A stretch of DNA of 64,000 bases from Verrucomicrobiota bacterium. Lineage in GTDB: Bacteria; Verrucomicrobiota; Verrucomicrobiia; Limisphaerales; VHDF01. Location: contig VHDF01000015.1 in NCBI GenBank assembly GCA_016871495.1, positions 1-64,000 on the forward strand, in the 5' to 3' direction. Positions 36,900 through 46,100 of this stretch are shown one piece after another (position 1 is the stretch's first letter; every line of letters starts with the position of its first letter). A model generated the notes under the pieces. That model was not told where the DNA came from, searched no databases, and saw only the letters and a program-made list of their open reading frames with translations. The position numbers and the translations under genes were made by a program.

Positions 36900-37528
36900 A
36901 AGAAAGCTACATCGCCGCCAAGGAACGGTGGGCGCGGAAAATGAGCGGCCAAGCCAAACCGCAACCCCGCTCCATCGACCGCCTGCCCCCGGGACAGCGC
37001 CAGGTCCACAACTTCCCCGTCCTCGATCTCGGGGTGCATCCCGTCATCCCCCCCGAATCCTGGGAATTGAGAATCCACGGACACGTCGAAACGCCCGTCA
37101 CCCTCGATTGGGAACGGTTCATGGCGCTGCCCCAGTTCGAAGACGTCAGCGACTTTCATTGCGTCACCACCTGGAGCCAGTTCGACATGGCGTGGAAGGG
37201 AGTTTCCTTCTTCACCCTGGCCGAACTGGTGCAGCCAAAATCGACCGCCACCCACGTGTTCTTCAAATCCCACGACGGCTATTCCACGAACAATCCGCTT
37301 GAGGTGTGCCTGGACGACGACGTGCTCCTCGCCCACACCTGGAACGAAAAACCAATCTCCAAAGAACATGGCGGACCCGTCCGGGTGATCATTCCGAAAC
37401 GGTATGCGTGGAAAGGCGCGAAGTGGGTCCGGGAGATTGTCTTCCTCGACCGCGACTTGCTCGGCTTCTGGGAAGTGCGGGGATATTCGAACACCGCCGA
37501 TCCTTGGAAAGAGGAGCGATTCGCGTAG
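36896..37528 (+). CDS. Sulfite-oxidase-like molybdopterin-dependent oxidoreductase
   Basis: The 210-residue protein is an oxidoreductase molybdopterin-binding domain (PF00174) of the compact YuiH/MsrP-like type. The molybdenum ligand Cys is in DFHCVTTWSQFD, preceded by ELRIHGHVETPVTLDWE and followed by KGVSFFTLAELV and GPVRVIIPKRYAWKGAKWV. No signal peptide or Tat motif is visible and no dimerisation domain is present, so it may act in the cytoplasm. It is coupled by ATGA overlap to the aldo/keto reductase. Substrate unknown. Confidence 0.88.
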   Translation: MKESYIAAKERWARKMSGQAKPQPRSIDRLPPGQRQVHNFPVLDLGVHPVIPPESWELRIHGHVETPVTLDWERFMALPQFEDVSDFHCVTTWSQFDMAWKGVSFFTLAELVQPKSTATHVFFKSHDGYSTNNPLEVCLDDDVLLAHTWNEKPISKEHGGPVRVIIPKRYAWKGAKWVREIVFLDRDLLGFWEVRGYSNTADPWKEERFA

Positions 37529-37543
37529 TCAGCCAGGTCAGCT

Positions 37544-39040
37544 TCAGCCGCGTGCCAGCGCCTTCAGGTGTGAAATGCGGAAGATCGCGCCCCGCGGCTT
37601 GCGGTCGGTACATTCGATGTCCCAGCCGTGGGCGGCGACGATTTGCTTCACCACGGCCAGACCTAGACCCGTCCCTTCACGATGGGTTGTGAAATAGGGC
37701 CTGAAAATATCCTGCTTGCGATCGTCGGGCACACCCGGACCGTCGTCCTGAATCTCCATCGCCGCGTGCCCGTTCGTCCGGCTCACCCGCACTTCGATCT
37801 CGCCGCCTTCGCCGATGGCCTGCAAGGCGTTGAGCAAAAGATTGAAGAGGGTCTGCCTCAGCAACGGCTCGTCCGCTTCCACCACGAGATCATCGCAAGC
37901 CATGGCCAAGCGGGCCTTTTTTTCCTCGATATCGAAGGCCAAAGCACGCGCCACATCGGCGGTCACAGCCGAAAGCCGCACCGGACCCAGCCGCACTTCG
38001 CGAGGCCGCGAATAATTGATGAACTCGTTCAACTGCGCCGTCACGCGGTCCGACTCCTCCACGATGGCGGAGGCGCGTTCGAGGATTTCCGAGGGCGCCG
38101 CGCGTTCACGGACGATCAACTGGGCGAGACCTCGAATGATGTTCAGGGGATTGCGCGTCTCATGGGCGAGCCCGGCGGCGGCCACATTGAGTTGTTTGAG
38201 CTGTGAATTCATCTCGCCTGCCTTGGCCAGGCGAATCTCCAGATCGGCGGACCGCAACACATTGCCCCACGCCAGTCCGAGTCCGGCGCAAGCCGCGGCC
38301 GCCAAGGCCGCAATCATGAATCGCAATCGGAGATCGGCCGCGACCGCCTCCCGCACCGAATCCGTGGGCAGCACGATCACGAAGCTATGCAGCCCCTGCT
38401 TGGCAATGAGATTCCGATACTCCTCCTCGGACATCCACGGAGGCCGCCCGCCGCGCCCTCGATTCCGATCCCGGAAAGGCCGCGGGTTGGGTGCGTTCGT
38501 GACCGAGGGAGCAGCCACGCGCCCAGGCTCGTCTTCCGTCTGGCTCCGCGAAGCTCTCGCGGTGCCGGAGTCGGGTCCAAATGGAGGCGCGGTGGGAAAG
38601 TCGGCAACGACGATGGCCTGCCGTTGCTGATTCGTTTCAGAGCCGGGAGTCACTCCGAGATCCACCAGATTGGCGAGGACGAGATTGTCACCCTGCCAAG
38701 TCACGCCGGCCGCCGCGTGCTGCGCGGCCTCGTCAAGATCGGCCCGACCCGCAGTCACCACGCTTTCCCCGTTGGTGTTGAGCAGCGTGATGGAGCGGAG
38801 ATCGCCTCGCTGCAAAAGATCCCGCAAGGCGGATTCCATGCGCTCCTTGGACACAAGCCCGCCCCAACGCCGTTCGGAGCGGATCACGATGCCCAAGGTG
38901 GAGGTGATGTCGCGGCCGCGGCTGATCAGGGACTGGCGCGCCCCCTCTCCGACACGTCGGTGCTCGCCCCATTGCCAGGCGAGCACGACCGCCCACACAG
39001 CGGCCAGCATCACATAAACCCAATTTCCGCGCGGAGTCAT
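37544..39040 (-). CDS. Membrane sensor histidine kinase at the end of the T2SS operon
   Basis: The 498-residue protein has a first helix (WVYVMLAAVWAVVLAWQW), an extracytoplasmic region of about 210 residues, and a second helix (FMIAALAAAACAGLGLAWG). The H-box (GLAHETRNPLNIIRG) comes next, then HATPase_c with NLLLNAL, DDGPGVPDDRKQDIF and GTGLGLAVVKQI. It autophosphorylates on His and should pass phosphate to a response regulator, but none is encoded nearby. It starts 15 bases after the secretin gene on the same strand, so it is probably transcribed with the secretion operon; whether it senses secretion is inference. Confidence 0.92.
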   Translation of the reverse strand: MTPRGNWVYVMLAAVWAVVLAWQWGEHRRVGEGARQSLISRGRDITSTLGIVIRSERRWGGLVSKERMESALRDLLQRGDLRSITLLNTNGESVVTAGRADLDEAAQHAAAGVTWQGDNLVLANLVDLGVTPGSETNQQRQAIVVADFPTAPPFGPDSGTARASRSQTEDEPGRVAAPSVTNAPNPRPFRDRNRGRGGRPPWMSEEEYRNLIAKQGLHSFVIVLPTDSVREAVAADLRLRFMIAALAAAACAGLGLAWGNVLRSADLEIRLAKAGEMNSQLKQLNVAAAGLAHETRNPLNIIRGLAQLIVRERAAPSEILERASAIVEESDRVTAQLNEFINYSRPREVRLGPVRLSAVTADVARALAFDIEEKKARLAMACDDLVVEADEPLLRQTLFNLLLNALQAIGEGGEIEVRVSRTNGHAAMEIQDDGPGVPDDRKQDIFRPYFTTHREGTGLGLAVVKQIVAAHGWDIECTDRKPRGAIFRISHLKALARG

Positions 39041-39055
39041 GGCTGGCCGGACCCG

Positions 39056-40273
39056 CTATTGCGGCGGTGTTGGCTGTGTCTTGCCGCCGGAGTTCTTGCC
39101 GGATTTTTTTGCGGCGTTCTGCTTTGCTTTCTGGGCGGCTTTCGTGGTTTCCTGCCCGGGAATGGGGGATTGGCCGTCGAAAAACCGGTTCACTTCCTCA
39201 TCTTTGAACGATTCCGGTGTCATCTTCAAATTCGAGCTCTCCACCTGCGACATCTTCGCGAGCTCGGACGGATGTTGAATCACAAAGGGCGTCAGGAAGA
39301 TCAGCAGTTCCGTGCGAGTGTCCGCCTTCACTTTGCGCTTGAACGCGTAGCCCAGGAGCGGGATGTCGCCGATCAAAGGGACCTTGCGATCCTGGTCGGT
39401 CTTCTGTTTCTCAATCAATCCTCCGATGACGACCGTGCTCCCGTGCGGAGTCACGACGACGGTGTCGGCGGATCGCTTGTCGATGACGGGCGAATTGACG
39501 GTGTCCGAAATCGGAACCGTGCGGTCGCTCAACGAGGAAATCTCCGGAGTCAGGATCATTTCCACCAGCCCATCGGATGTGATGAAGGGGGTGACGCGGA
39601 GGATGATGCCAATGTCCTGGTATTGCACGGTGTTGACCGTCTGTCCTTGATCGGTGATGCGCGAGTTCGTGATGAAGGGCACCTCCTGGCCCACGATGAT
39701 CGTCGCTTGCTGGTTGTTCCGGGCCAGGATGGACGGGCGTGAGAGAATTTCTGTTTTCCCGGCGACCGACAGGCCGCGCAACACCACTTCCAAATCGTCT
39801 TTTAGAACTCCGTAAGTGCCTCCTCCAAAGGCTTGCTGCGCGGCGCCCAATCCGAAGTTGGACAGCGCGTTATTGGTCATGCCGGATCGAGGCTTGTGGG
39901 TGATGCTTCCTTCCACGCCGAAATCCAGGTTGTCGCCGTGGGTGACCTGGGCGAACACCACCTTGATGAGCACTTGCGGCTTCGGACGATCGAGACTCTT
40001 GATGACGGTCTTGATGCGTTCGTTTGTTTCGTCGTCGGTGACGATGATTAACTGCCGCGTCTCCGGATCCGAGGTGATCATCGCGTCACCCACCATCGTG
40101 CTGTTTTGATAATCTCGCGCCCCCCCTAAACCACCTCCCCCGGCCCGTGCTCCCCCGGTGGTGGCTCTCGTGGTCGCGCGTTGTTGAGCAAGAGCGTCGA
40201 CGGTAAACGTGGCCAGTACCACGGCCAGCAACACCATCCGCATCCCCGATCTGCTATTAGGCTTCATGATCAA
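39056..40273 (-). CDS. Type II secretion secretin, C-terminal half
   Basis: The 405-residue protein carries a signal peptide (MRMVLLAVVLATFTVDALAQ), a last N-type subdomain (QLIIVTDDETNERIKTVIKSLD) and a complete secretin domain: PQVLIKVVFAQVT, QEVPFITNS, QYQDIGIILRVTPFI, VVTPHGSTVVIGGLI and KVPLIGDIPLLGYAF. It should oligomerise into the outer-membrane ring of the T2SS. It lacks the N0-N1-N2 domains, which are encoded by the preceding gene (32 bases apart), so the secretin is split. The C-terminus is Lys/Ala/Gln-rich. The gene symbol gspD would apply to the pair. Confidence 0.9.
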   Translation of the reverse strand: MIMKPNSRSGMRMVLLAVVLATFTVDALAQQRATTRATTGGARAGGGGLGGARDYQNSTMVGDAMITSDPETRQLIIVTDDETNERIKTVIKSLDRPKPQVLIKVVFAQVTHGDNLDFGVEGSITHKPRSGMTNNALSNFGLGAAQQAFGGGTYGVLKDDLEVVLRGLSVAGKTEILSRPSILARNNQQATIIVGQEVPFITNSRITDQGQTVNTVQYQDIGIILRVTPFITSDGLVEMILTPEISSLSDRTVPISDTVNSPVIDKRSADTVVVTPHGSTVVIGGLIEKQKTDQDRKVPLIGDIPLLGYAFKRKVKADTRTELLIFLTPFVIQHPSELAKMSQVESSNLKMTPESFKDEEVNRFFDGQSPIPGQETTKAAQKAKQNAAKKSGKNSGGKTQPTPPQ

Positions 40274-40305
40274 AAATCCTTTCGCGAATCATTCTCCTCG
40301 GGCCC

Positions 40306-41976
40306 TCAGCGGAACCCGCCTCCACCGCCGCCCCCACCCCCCCCAAACCCGCCTCCGCCCCCGCCTCCGAATCCCGATCCGAACGCGTTCCCTTGTTGTC
40401 GGCTGGTGTTTTGCAGCCGGTTCTGCAACGCGTTATTCTGCTGGCTGTTCAGGCTGGTGTTGCGGGAATTCTGCGACTCAAAGAGGTTTCGCAGAACCGT
40501 TTCCACTTCCGTCGAATCGGCGTTGTCGAGCGAGTAAACGAACACTTTTTGTTTCCGGGCCGGATTCATATCCAATTGTTCGATCATCTCAGAAATCTGC
40601 GGCATCAACTCCTTGGCCGCGCTCACCACCACCGAGGAGGTGCGTGGGTCCGCCACGGCCAGCACTCGTCCCTGGCGTTTCTTCCGTTCGCTGTCGCCCG
40701 ACGCGGTGTTGTTGCCGCGACCTCCGCCCCCACCGCCGCCAAACGGAAACCCGCCCCTACCCCCGCCGAAAGTAAATCCGCCCCCTCTCGTATCCTGCGT
40801 GGTCGCCGTGTCGGGAAAGAGTTCCGACAAGAGTTCCGCCATTTCGGCCGGGTCGGAGTGCTTCAGAGTGAACACCCTTAACTCCGTGAGGTCTTGAACA
40901 TCCGTGTCCACCGACCGGATCAATTCCTCGATGGTCTGCATGAACTCCTCGGAAGCGTTCACAATGAGGGCGTTGCTGTGTTCGTCCGCGACCGCGACGA
41001 CCCGCTTGGCGGACGTTTGCGCCGTGCTGTTGCCACCGCGGCCTCCCCCACCCCCGCCGCCGCCACCAGCACCACCTCCTCCTCCAAAACCAGCCAAACC
41101 AGCTAACCCGGCCCGGCCCCCGAAACCTCCAAAGCCGCCAAATCCTCCGGCTCCCCCGCCGCGATTGCCCGTCGTGCTGTTGTCCTGGAACAGATCCCGA
41201 ATCGTGCTTGCCAGGGCCTTGGCATCGGCATAACGCAACGGAAAGACTCGAATCGTGGAAGCTCCTGCGACCGAAGTATCGAGCGCGGCGATGATCTCGG
41301 CGACGCGGCGGATATTGACCTGGGTGTCGGTGATCAGAATCGCGTTGCCGCCTTCGTTGGAAGCCACTGACGCGGTGGCCGGCATCAAAGTTTGCAGGTC
41401 GCGCAACAATTGCGGGGCGCTGATGTAGCGCACCGGAAGGATTTGCGTCACCATTTCCTCGTTCTTGGGTATCGAGTCCGGATTGCTGCCCGACTTGACC
41501 GGCACATTCTTCTTCTTGGCGTCGTCCTTCGACAAAACAGTCAAAGTGCGCCCCTCGCGCATGACCGCATAGCCGTTCTTGTCGAGCACCTTGGCCAGGA
41601 GTTCGATCGCTTCCGTGCGGGTCAGGGGTTGATGGCTCCAGATGTCCACGTTCCCCTTGACCTGCGTATCCAGCACGATGATGAAGCCCGCGGCCTCGCT
41701 CAAATAGTTCAACACCATGTCGAGCGGAACGCCTCGAAAATTAAGGCGAAGCTCCGCCTTCTCGGCCTCCTTGGTCTCGGCGGCCCCCGCGCGCTCAGGC
41801 TCGAGGGTGTTACCGCGCCTGGGCACTCGCCGGTCGCGTGCTTCATTGCCCTCCGCCGCCCCCTCGCGAACCGCCGAGGGGCGGGCGCCGCGGACAGACG
41901 GTTCGGATTCCTGGCTTCGGACAGCCTGCGGCAGTGCCATCAGTCCGCACACAAGCATCAGCATCGTGGTTTTCAT
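40306..41976 (-). CDS. Type II secretion secretin, N-terminal domains with polyglycine linkers
   Basis: The 556-residue exported protein has an N0-like domain (LRLNFRGVPLDMVLNYLSEAAG) and repeated N1/N2-type secretin modules (QILPVRYISAPQLLRDLQTL; IRVFPLRYADAKALASTIRDL; LRVFTLKHSDPAEMAELLSEL; VFVYSLDNADSTEVETVLRNL). The modules are linked by Gly/Phe-rich tracts, and the protein ends in a polyglycine tail; there is no secretin pore domain. Together with the next gene it would reconstitute GspD. The ATG overlaps the stop of the upstream gene (ATGA). Such split secretins are unusual in textbook T2SS, though multi-gene variants occur in PVC bacteria. Confidence 0.88.
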   Translation of the reverse strand: MKTTMLMLVCGLMALPQAVRSQESEPSVRGARPSAVREGAAEGNEARDRRVPRRGNTLEPERAGAAETKEAEKAELRLNFRGVPLDMVLNYLSEAAGFIIVLDTQVKGNVDIWSHQPLTRTEAIELLAKVLDKNGYAVMREGRTLTVLSKDDAKKKNVPVKSGSNPDSIPKNEEMVTQILPVRYISAPQLLRDLQTLMPATASVASNEGGNAILITDTQVNIRRVAEIIAALDTSVAGASTIRVFPLRYADAKALASTIRDLFQDNSTTGNRGGGAGGFGGFGGFGGRAGLAGLAGFGGGGGAGGGGGGGGGRGGNSTAQTSAKRVVAVADEHSNALIVNASEEFMQTIEELIRSVDTDVQDLTELRVFTLKHSDPAEMAELLSELFPDTATTQDTRGGGFTFGGGRGGFPFGGGGGGGRGNNTASGDSERKKRQGRVLAVADPRTSSVVVSAAKELMPQISEMIEQLDMNPARKQKVFVYSLDNADSTEVETVLRNLFESQNSRNTSLNSQQNNALQNRLQNTSRQQGNAFGSGFGGGGGGGFGGGGGGGGGGFR

Positions 41977-42761
41977 GGGTTCAATTCCTTTTGTCGTTTC
42001 TCAAGCAACCGTTTCAAAATGTCGTTTTCTCCCCCACTCGACGCGGGGGCCGCGGGAGCGTCGGAGGACACCGGGACCACCTCCGCCTGGGATGGCTTGG
42101 ACCATGCCCCCTGATCTTCCCGCTTCATCTGTTCACCCACTTTCATCTCAAAACCGGCCCCGTCCTTTTCCAACTTGACCCCCGAAGGCTCGATCGCTTT
42201 GACCCTAAATCCAGCGATCGAATCGCCCACCTTCGCGGGCTTGCGATAGGAGGACGCGGCACTCACGAAAAACGCCACGGGACCCTTGTCGTAGCTCATC
42301 GTGCCCCCGAGGGAAAACGTCTCAACGACCGGTGTCCGCCGCGCGGGGCCGTTCGTGGAACGTCCGGCACGGGGTCCGCGATTGGCGTTAAAAATATTTT
42401 TTCCAAGGAGGATCTTGAAGGCGTCGAGGCCGGCAGAACCATTCGTCGCGGAGGTCGCCTCGGAAGAGACGGCATGGGTGGTGGAAGGCTCGGCACCCGC
42501 TCGACGGTCGCGTCCACGGTCTCGGTCCCGATCTCGTGATCTCCGCCCAGATTCGAGATTCGTGGACCCGGCTTCTACGACCTGGAGTGCGCCTGGAGCC
42601 TCGGACTCTGCGGCAGCCGCGTTCGATTCCAAACCCCCGAGAAGAATGGACAACAGGGGCAGCAAAAGAATCCGGATCGGGCATCCCCGAATTGGGATCG
42701 AAGATCGCCTGGTGGCCGGGAGAGCCCGTTTCGACAAAGGGTGGCAAAACGTCATGTTCAA
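41973..42761 (-). CDS. GspC/PilP-like inner-membrane component of T2SS
   Basis: The 262-residue protein has an N-terminal hydrophobic segment (IRILLLPLLSILLGGL), an Arg/Asp-rich spacer (RRSRDRDRDRGRDRRAG), then a beta domain: LLGKNIFN, ETFSLGGTMSYDKGPVAFF, KVGDSIAGFRVKAIEPSGVKLEK and FEMKVGEQM. This matches the homology-region pattern of GspC/PilP, which links the inner-membrane platform to the secretin. Its place directly before the secretin N-domains supports this. Start and stop both overlap neighbours by ATGA. Sequence identity to classical GspC is low, so the assignment is by position and pattern. Confidence 0.7.
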   Translation of the reverse strand: MNMTFCHPLSKRALPATRRSSIPIRGCPIRILLLPLLSILLGGLESNAAAAESEAPGALQVVEAGSTNLESGRRSRDRDRDRGRDRRAGAEPSTTHAVSSEATSATNGSAGLDAFKILLGKNIFNANRGPRAGRSTNGPARRTPVVETFSLGGTMSYDKGPVAFFVSAASSYRKPAKVGDSIAGFRVKAIEPSGVKLEKDGAGFEMKVGEQMKREDQGAWSKPSQAEVVPVSSDAPAAPASSGGENDILKRLLEKRQKELNP

Positions 42762-43297
42762 GGCTTTCGTTCCAGAGGTGCGAGGCGCAGTCCGCTCACC
42801 ACCAGGGCAAGGGCGATTTGGCTGCCTTCGGGATCACGCGAGGTCAATTCAAGCGATTCGATGCGCAACGCCATGGGAGATCGCTCGACCTCATGGATGA
42901 ACTTCGTCAACGAGGAAAGCGATCCCGCCGCGTCGATCCGGCATTCCAAGCTCGAGTAATCCTCAGAGGCTCCGCGTTTCCATTGCGGGTGAAGGGAGAT
43001 GCCCACGGAGGTTTCATCTGACCACTGATAGAGGGACTTCAGCAACTCCTGCTCGGCTTGGGAAACATTCGCTGGAAGCGTGTTCTTCCGCATTTCATTC
43101 CAACGGCGATTCGTTTCCTGCTCCCGTTCGATCAGCATCGAGCCATTCGCAATGGACTTCCGAAGTCCATCGATCTCTTCCGTCCGCTTCTTCCAGGTCG
43201 CGGCCAGGGGCGAAAGGACCAGCTTGTCGGCCGCAAACAGGGCGACCACGGCGATAGCGCCGACGGCTAGGAACTGTTGTCGTTGAGAGGGAGTCAT
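42758..43297 (-). CDS. GspM/PilO-like inner-membrane component of T2SS
   Basis: From ATG 43297, coupled to the previous stop (ATGA), the protein is 179 residues: a single N-terminal helix (FLAVGAIAVVALFAADKLVL), a coiled-coil (KKRTEEIDGLRKSIANGSML) and a small ferredoxin-like domain (SLECRIDAAGSLSSLTKFIHEVE, RIESLELTSRD). This is the topology of GspM/PilO, which pairs with GspL/PilN. A longer frame to 43318 only adds a Gly-rich leader inside the upstream gene. Confidence 0.75.
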   Translation of the reverse strand: MTPSQRQQFLAVGAIAVVALFAADKLVLSPLAATWKKRTEEIDGLRKSIANGSMLIEREQETNRRWNEMRKNTLPANVSQAEQELLKSLYQWSDETSVGISLHPQWKRGASEDYSSLECRIDAAGSLSSLTKFIHEVERSPMALRIESLELTSRDPEGSQIALALVVSGLRLAPLERKP

Positions 43298-44727
43298 GGT
43301 GTCGAGGCCTCCCCCCACTGGAAGGTAAAGGTGAATTGCATCGGTGCTTTGCCTCCAATTTGACCGACTTGTACCTGGGCCACGTCTTTCATGCCACGGA
43401 GTTTTTCAATCGTTTTGAGCAAAGAAGCATGGTCCTTCGCGGTGCCGGCCACCGTCACGCGCTGCGCATTCTGAATGTCGATGCTCTTGGCGGAGACGCT
43501 GCCCTCGTCCGGAAACGATTCCGCCAGCCTCTTCATGACCGCCAGATGATCGGGCTGCGCGCTGAACCACGGACGGAATTTGCGGATCACGGTCTGCGTC
43601 TCCTCGATGCCACCCACGCGGGACTTCATTGCATTCCATTCGGATTGCAGCGACTGCCATTGCAGATACTGTGCTCCAAAAGCCACGAGCGCGAGAACCA
43701 ACAAGGCGGCGCCTGCCGCACCCACACCCGCCAGACGCTTGCCGGAATAGCGCGCCGCCCACTTTTGCATCCAAGTCGCCCGCGGAGGCAGAAACTCGAG
43801 TTGCCCCTCCATTCCGGCGAGATACTGGCCGGCCAGGGCAAGCTCAGGTGTCATCGGCGGCCTGGACGAGAGTTTCAACCCATGAAGGGATCCGCCCTGG
43901 AATTCCTCGTAAGCGACGCGCAGTCCCAAAGACTGAACGGCTGCGGGCAATTCATCCGCGAGTTCGCGGCCCCCCGGAGCCTTTCCCGTCAAGCGAAGTG
44001 TGTTCAGCCGAGACCGCAATTCTTCGGGCAATGCGCGGAGGGTGATCCGCAATTCCCGGGCGAGAAGTTCGGCTTGCCACCGCCGCCGGCCACCTTCCTC
44101 ATCCACCAACCCGTCCAAAACGCGCAGGGCGACAATGCCGCCGGCAGCTCCCACCAGAACCTCCGCACGCTGATCATGCAGCAGGATGGTGATCTGTCCA
44201 CTGCCGTCGGCGGGGACCACTTCCGGCAAGGCCGTGAGCGAGGGTCGGAATCCCTCGGGCTTGAGCCCCGCCGCCTCCAAGCAGGCCTCCAGTTTCGCGA
44301 CATACTCTCGTGGAACACCGAACTGGGTGGCAAACTTGGCCCCCGGCCCTGCCGACATCCTTGAGGACGCCACGACCAGTTCTGAAACATCCCTCGCGAA
44401 GCTCCGCTCGGCCTCGAGGGCCAGGAACTCCGCCACGTCTCCTTCCTCGATGTCAGGAACCCGAGTGTGCAGAGCCAGCACCCAGGAGGCAGGCAGGTTC
44501 ACCACGCATCGGCGCTCCTTCACCCCGGCGGCATCGAGCACCTTGCGAATCTCCCGTCCCACCAGCTCAGGCTCGTTCTTCAGCAAATCCATGGCCAGCG
44601 GTCCTCCGCCTTGCTCCCGGATCTCCAGCGTGGAGCCCGACCGCCGGATCACGACTGCGCCGAGTCTTCCGTGGTCCAGGTCCAGTCCCAGCAATGGATG
44701 GGCCCTTGTTGTCATCGACTTCGTCAT
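43294..44727 (-). CDS. GspL-like protein (PilM-like actin fold fused to PilN-like part)
   Basis: From ATG 44727 (ATGA with the previous stop) the protein is 477 residues. Residues 10-330 are an actin-like PilM/GspL domain (LLGLDLDHGRLGAVVIRRSG, RRCVVNLPASW, ITILLHDQRAEVLVG). A single helix follows (LAGVGAAGAALLVLALVAFGA), then a coiled-coil and a PilN-like periplasmic domain (FPDEGSVSAKSIDIQNAQRVTVAGTA). It should bind GspE in the cytoplasm and GspM in the membrane, transmitting ATPase motion to the pseudopilus platform. Confidence 0.85.
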   Translation of the reverse strand: MTKSMTTRAHPLLGLDLDHGRLGAVVIRRSGSTLEIREQGGGPLAMDLLKNEPELVGREIRKVLDAAGVKERRCVVNLPASWVLALHTRVPDIEEGDVAEFLALEAERSFARDVSELVVASSRMSAGPGAKFATQFGVPREYVAKLEACLEAAGLKPEGFRPSLTALPEVVPADGSGQITILLHDQRAEVLVGAAGGIVALRVLDGLVDEEGGRRRWQAELLARELRITLRALPEELRSRLNTLRLTGKAPGGRELADELPAAVQSLGLRVAYEEFQGGSLHGLKLSSRPPMTPELALAGQYLAGMEGQLEFLPPRATWMQKWAARYSGKRLAGVGAAGAALLVLALVAFGAQYLQWQSLQSEWNAMKSRVGGIEETQTVIRKFRPWFSAQPDHLAVMKRLAESFPDEGSVSAKSIDIQNAQRVTVAGTAKDHASLLKTIEKLRGMKDVAQVQVGQIGGKAPMQFTFTFQWGEASTP

Positions 44728-46100
44728 CGTCTTGCCTGTCGTTGGTTGTGCAATCGTTCGCGGGTCTCCACGCCTAGCGCCCAACCCAATGAGGTCAAGT
44801 CCCGCTGATACATTACCCTGGGCTCGCTGCCACTGTTGTCGAGCACGTAACGAATCCTTCGATATCCCCGGGCGTGACGCCCCACGGCGGCAATATCGAC
44901 ACTGAATTGATGGCTTTCCCCGGTCAAAAAGCGTCCGGCTCGAATCGCGCCCTGTTCATCCAAAACCTCGGTCACCCAGGCCATGGAATTCAATCGATTC
45001 GGATTGGCCATGCGAAAGGCCACCAACCCGGGCGCTTTCTCGGGTCCGATGCCTGGCACGCAACTCAACACGGCCTCGCTCGCCGTGTTCACGTTGATCA
45101 GCCCGGTGGCTCCATTTCCCGTCGCCACGGTTAAATTGGTTTGAATCTGGGCGAATTCGTCGGCGGTCATGCGACTGCGCACGTAGAATTCGAGCACGCT
45201 ATTGAAGTTGCCTCCCCCGGCGAGCGCGGCTTGCAGTTCACGCCCGCGATCCTCCCCAAACTTTTCCGTCAACAACCGCGTCAATTCCTGCCGGCCCGTG
45301 TTGAGATGGATGCGGCGGCTTCCATCCGGCAGGGTCAGCGGCTCGTTCGAAGACACGGTCACATACTCGAACAACCCGGCGTCGAGCCTTCCGTCGCGAT
45401 TGTCGTAGGGAGGCGACTGATCCCCATCGTCCTCATTGGGATCCAGGACTCCATTCAAATTAAGGTCCTCTCCAAAAAGAACCTCCAGTTCGGCTCCCGC
45501 CACGAGGCGGAGTTCCTCCAGCGATTCAAAGGGGGCATTTTTGCACCGGCGGGGAGGCTGAAACCGCGCATACACTTCGTTTTCAGCCCCGTTTTCCGAG
45601 GGCTCCGAATCGGCGTCCCGCCAATCCACGATCGCGCCAGCCAACTGGGGCGTCATGCCCGGCAGTGCTTCCAGCATCGCCGCGGTGGCGGTATTCAGGT
45701 TCAGCTTCGACGCTTCATCCACCACCCCAAACACCGGCTCATCCAGGCGCCGAGGACGATCTCCACGCCCGATGAACCAAAACAACGAATCGCCAACCGG
45801 AACTTCCTCCGGACGACAATCCCGCGGGTCCGGCAGCAATCCGTTCGTCCCATATTGCACCAAGTAGTGCTGAAGGTAACGCAAACCGCCCTGAATCGCA
45901 TACTCGGCTTGAAGACCCGCCACGCGCTGATCCGCCGCCTTCAGCTCATGGCTCGTCGATTGGGCGAAATACAACGCGAGACTGACCAACCCGAACGCAA
46001 CCCAGAGCACTAGAATCAACACCGAACCGCGCTGCGAATACCCGGCGCTTCCCCGCCCTGCCCCCGCCATCGTTTGGAAGGGAGTATGCAAACGCTTCAT
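44724..46100 (-). CDS. gspK: Type II secretion minor pseudopilin GspK
   Basis: From ATG 46100 (ATGA with gspJ) the protein is 458 residues. The start has a prepilin-like helix (GSVLILVLWVAFGLVSLALYFA) lacking Glu5, as in GspK. The large body includes KLNLNTATAAMLEALPGMTP and GLINVNTASEAVLSCVPGIG, the helix-hairpin-helix-like repeats of GspK, and an EF-hand-like DLNLNGVLDPNEDDGD that could bind calcium. GspK caps the pseudopilus tip with GspI and GspJ. It is larger than the E. coli protein (about 330 residues), mainly because of an insertion around the EF-hand-like segment. Confidence 0.9.
   Translation of the reverse strand: MKRLHTPFQTMAGAGRGSAGYSQRGSVLILVLWVAFGLVSLALYFAQSTSHELKAADQRVAGLQAEYAIQGGLRYLQHYLVQYGTNGLLPDPRDCRPEEVPVGDSLFWFIGRGDRPRRLDEPVFGVVDEASKLNLNTATAAMLEALPGMTPQLAGAIVDWRDADSEPSENGAENEVYARFQPPRRCKNAPFESLEELRLVAGAELEVLFGEDLNLNGVLDPNEDDGDQSPPYDNRDGRLDAGLFEYVTVSSNEPLTLPDGSRRIHLNTGRQELTRLLTEKFGEDRGRELQAALAGGGNFNSVLEFYVRSRMTADEFAQIQTNLTVATGNGATGLINVNTASEAVLSCVPGIGPEKAPGLVAFRMANPNRLNSMAWVTEVLDEQGAIRAGRFLTGESHQFSVDIAAVGRHARGYRRIRYVLDNSGSEPRVMYQRDLTSLGWALGVETRERLHNQRQARR

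Noticed and set aside
40181-41233. Proline-rich plus-strand frames opposite the secretin N-domain gene
   Set aside because: They are the complement of polyglycine codons in the minus-strand gene.
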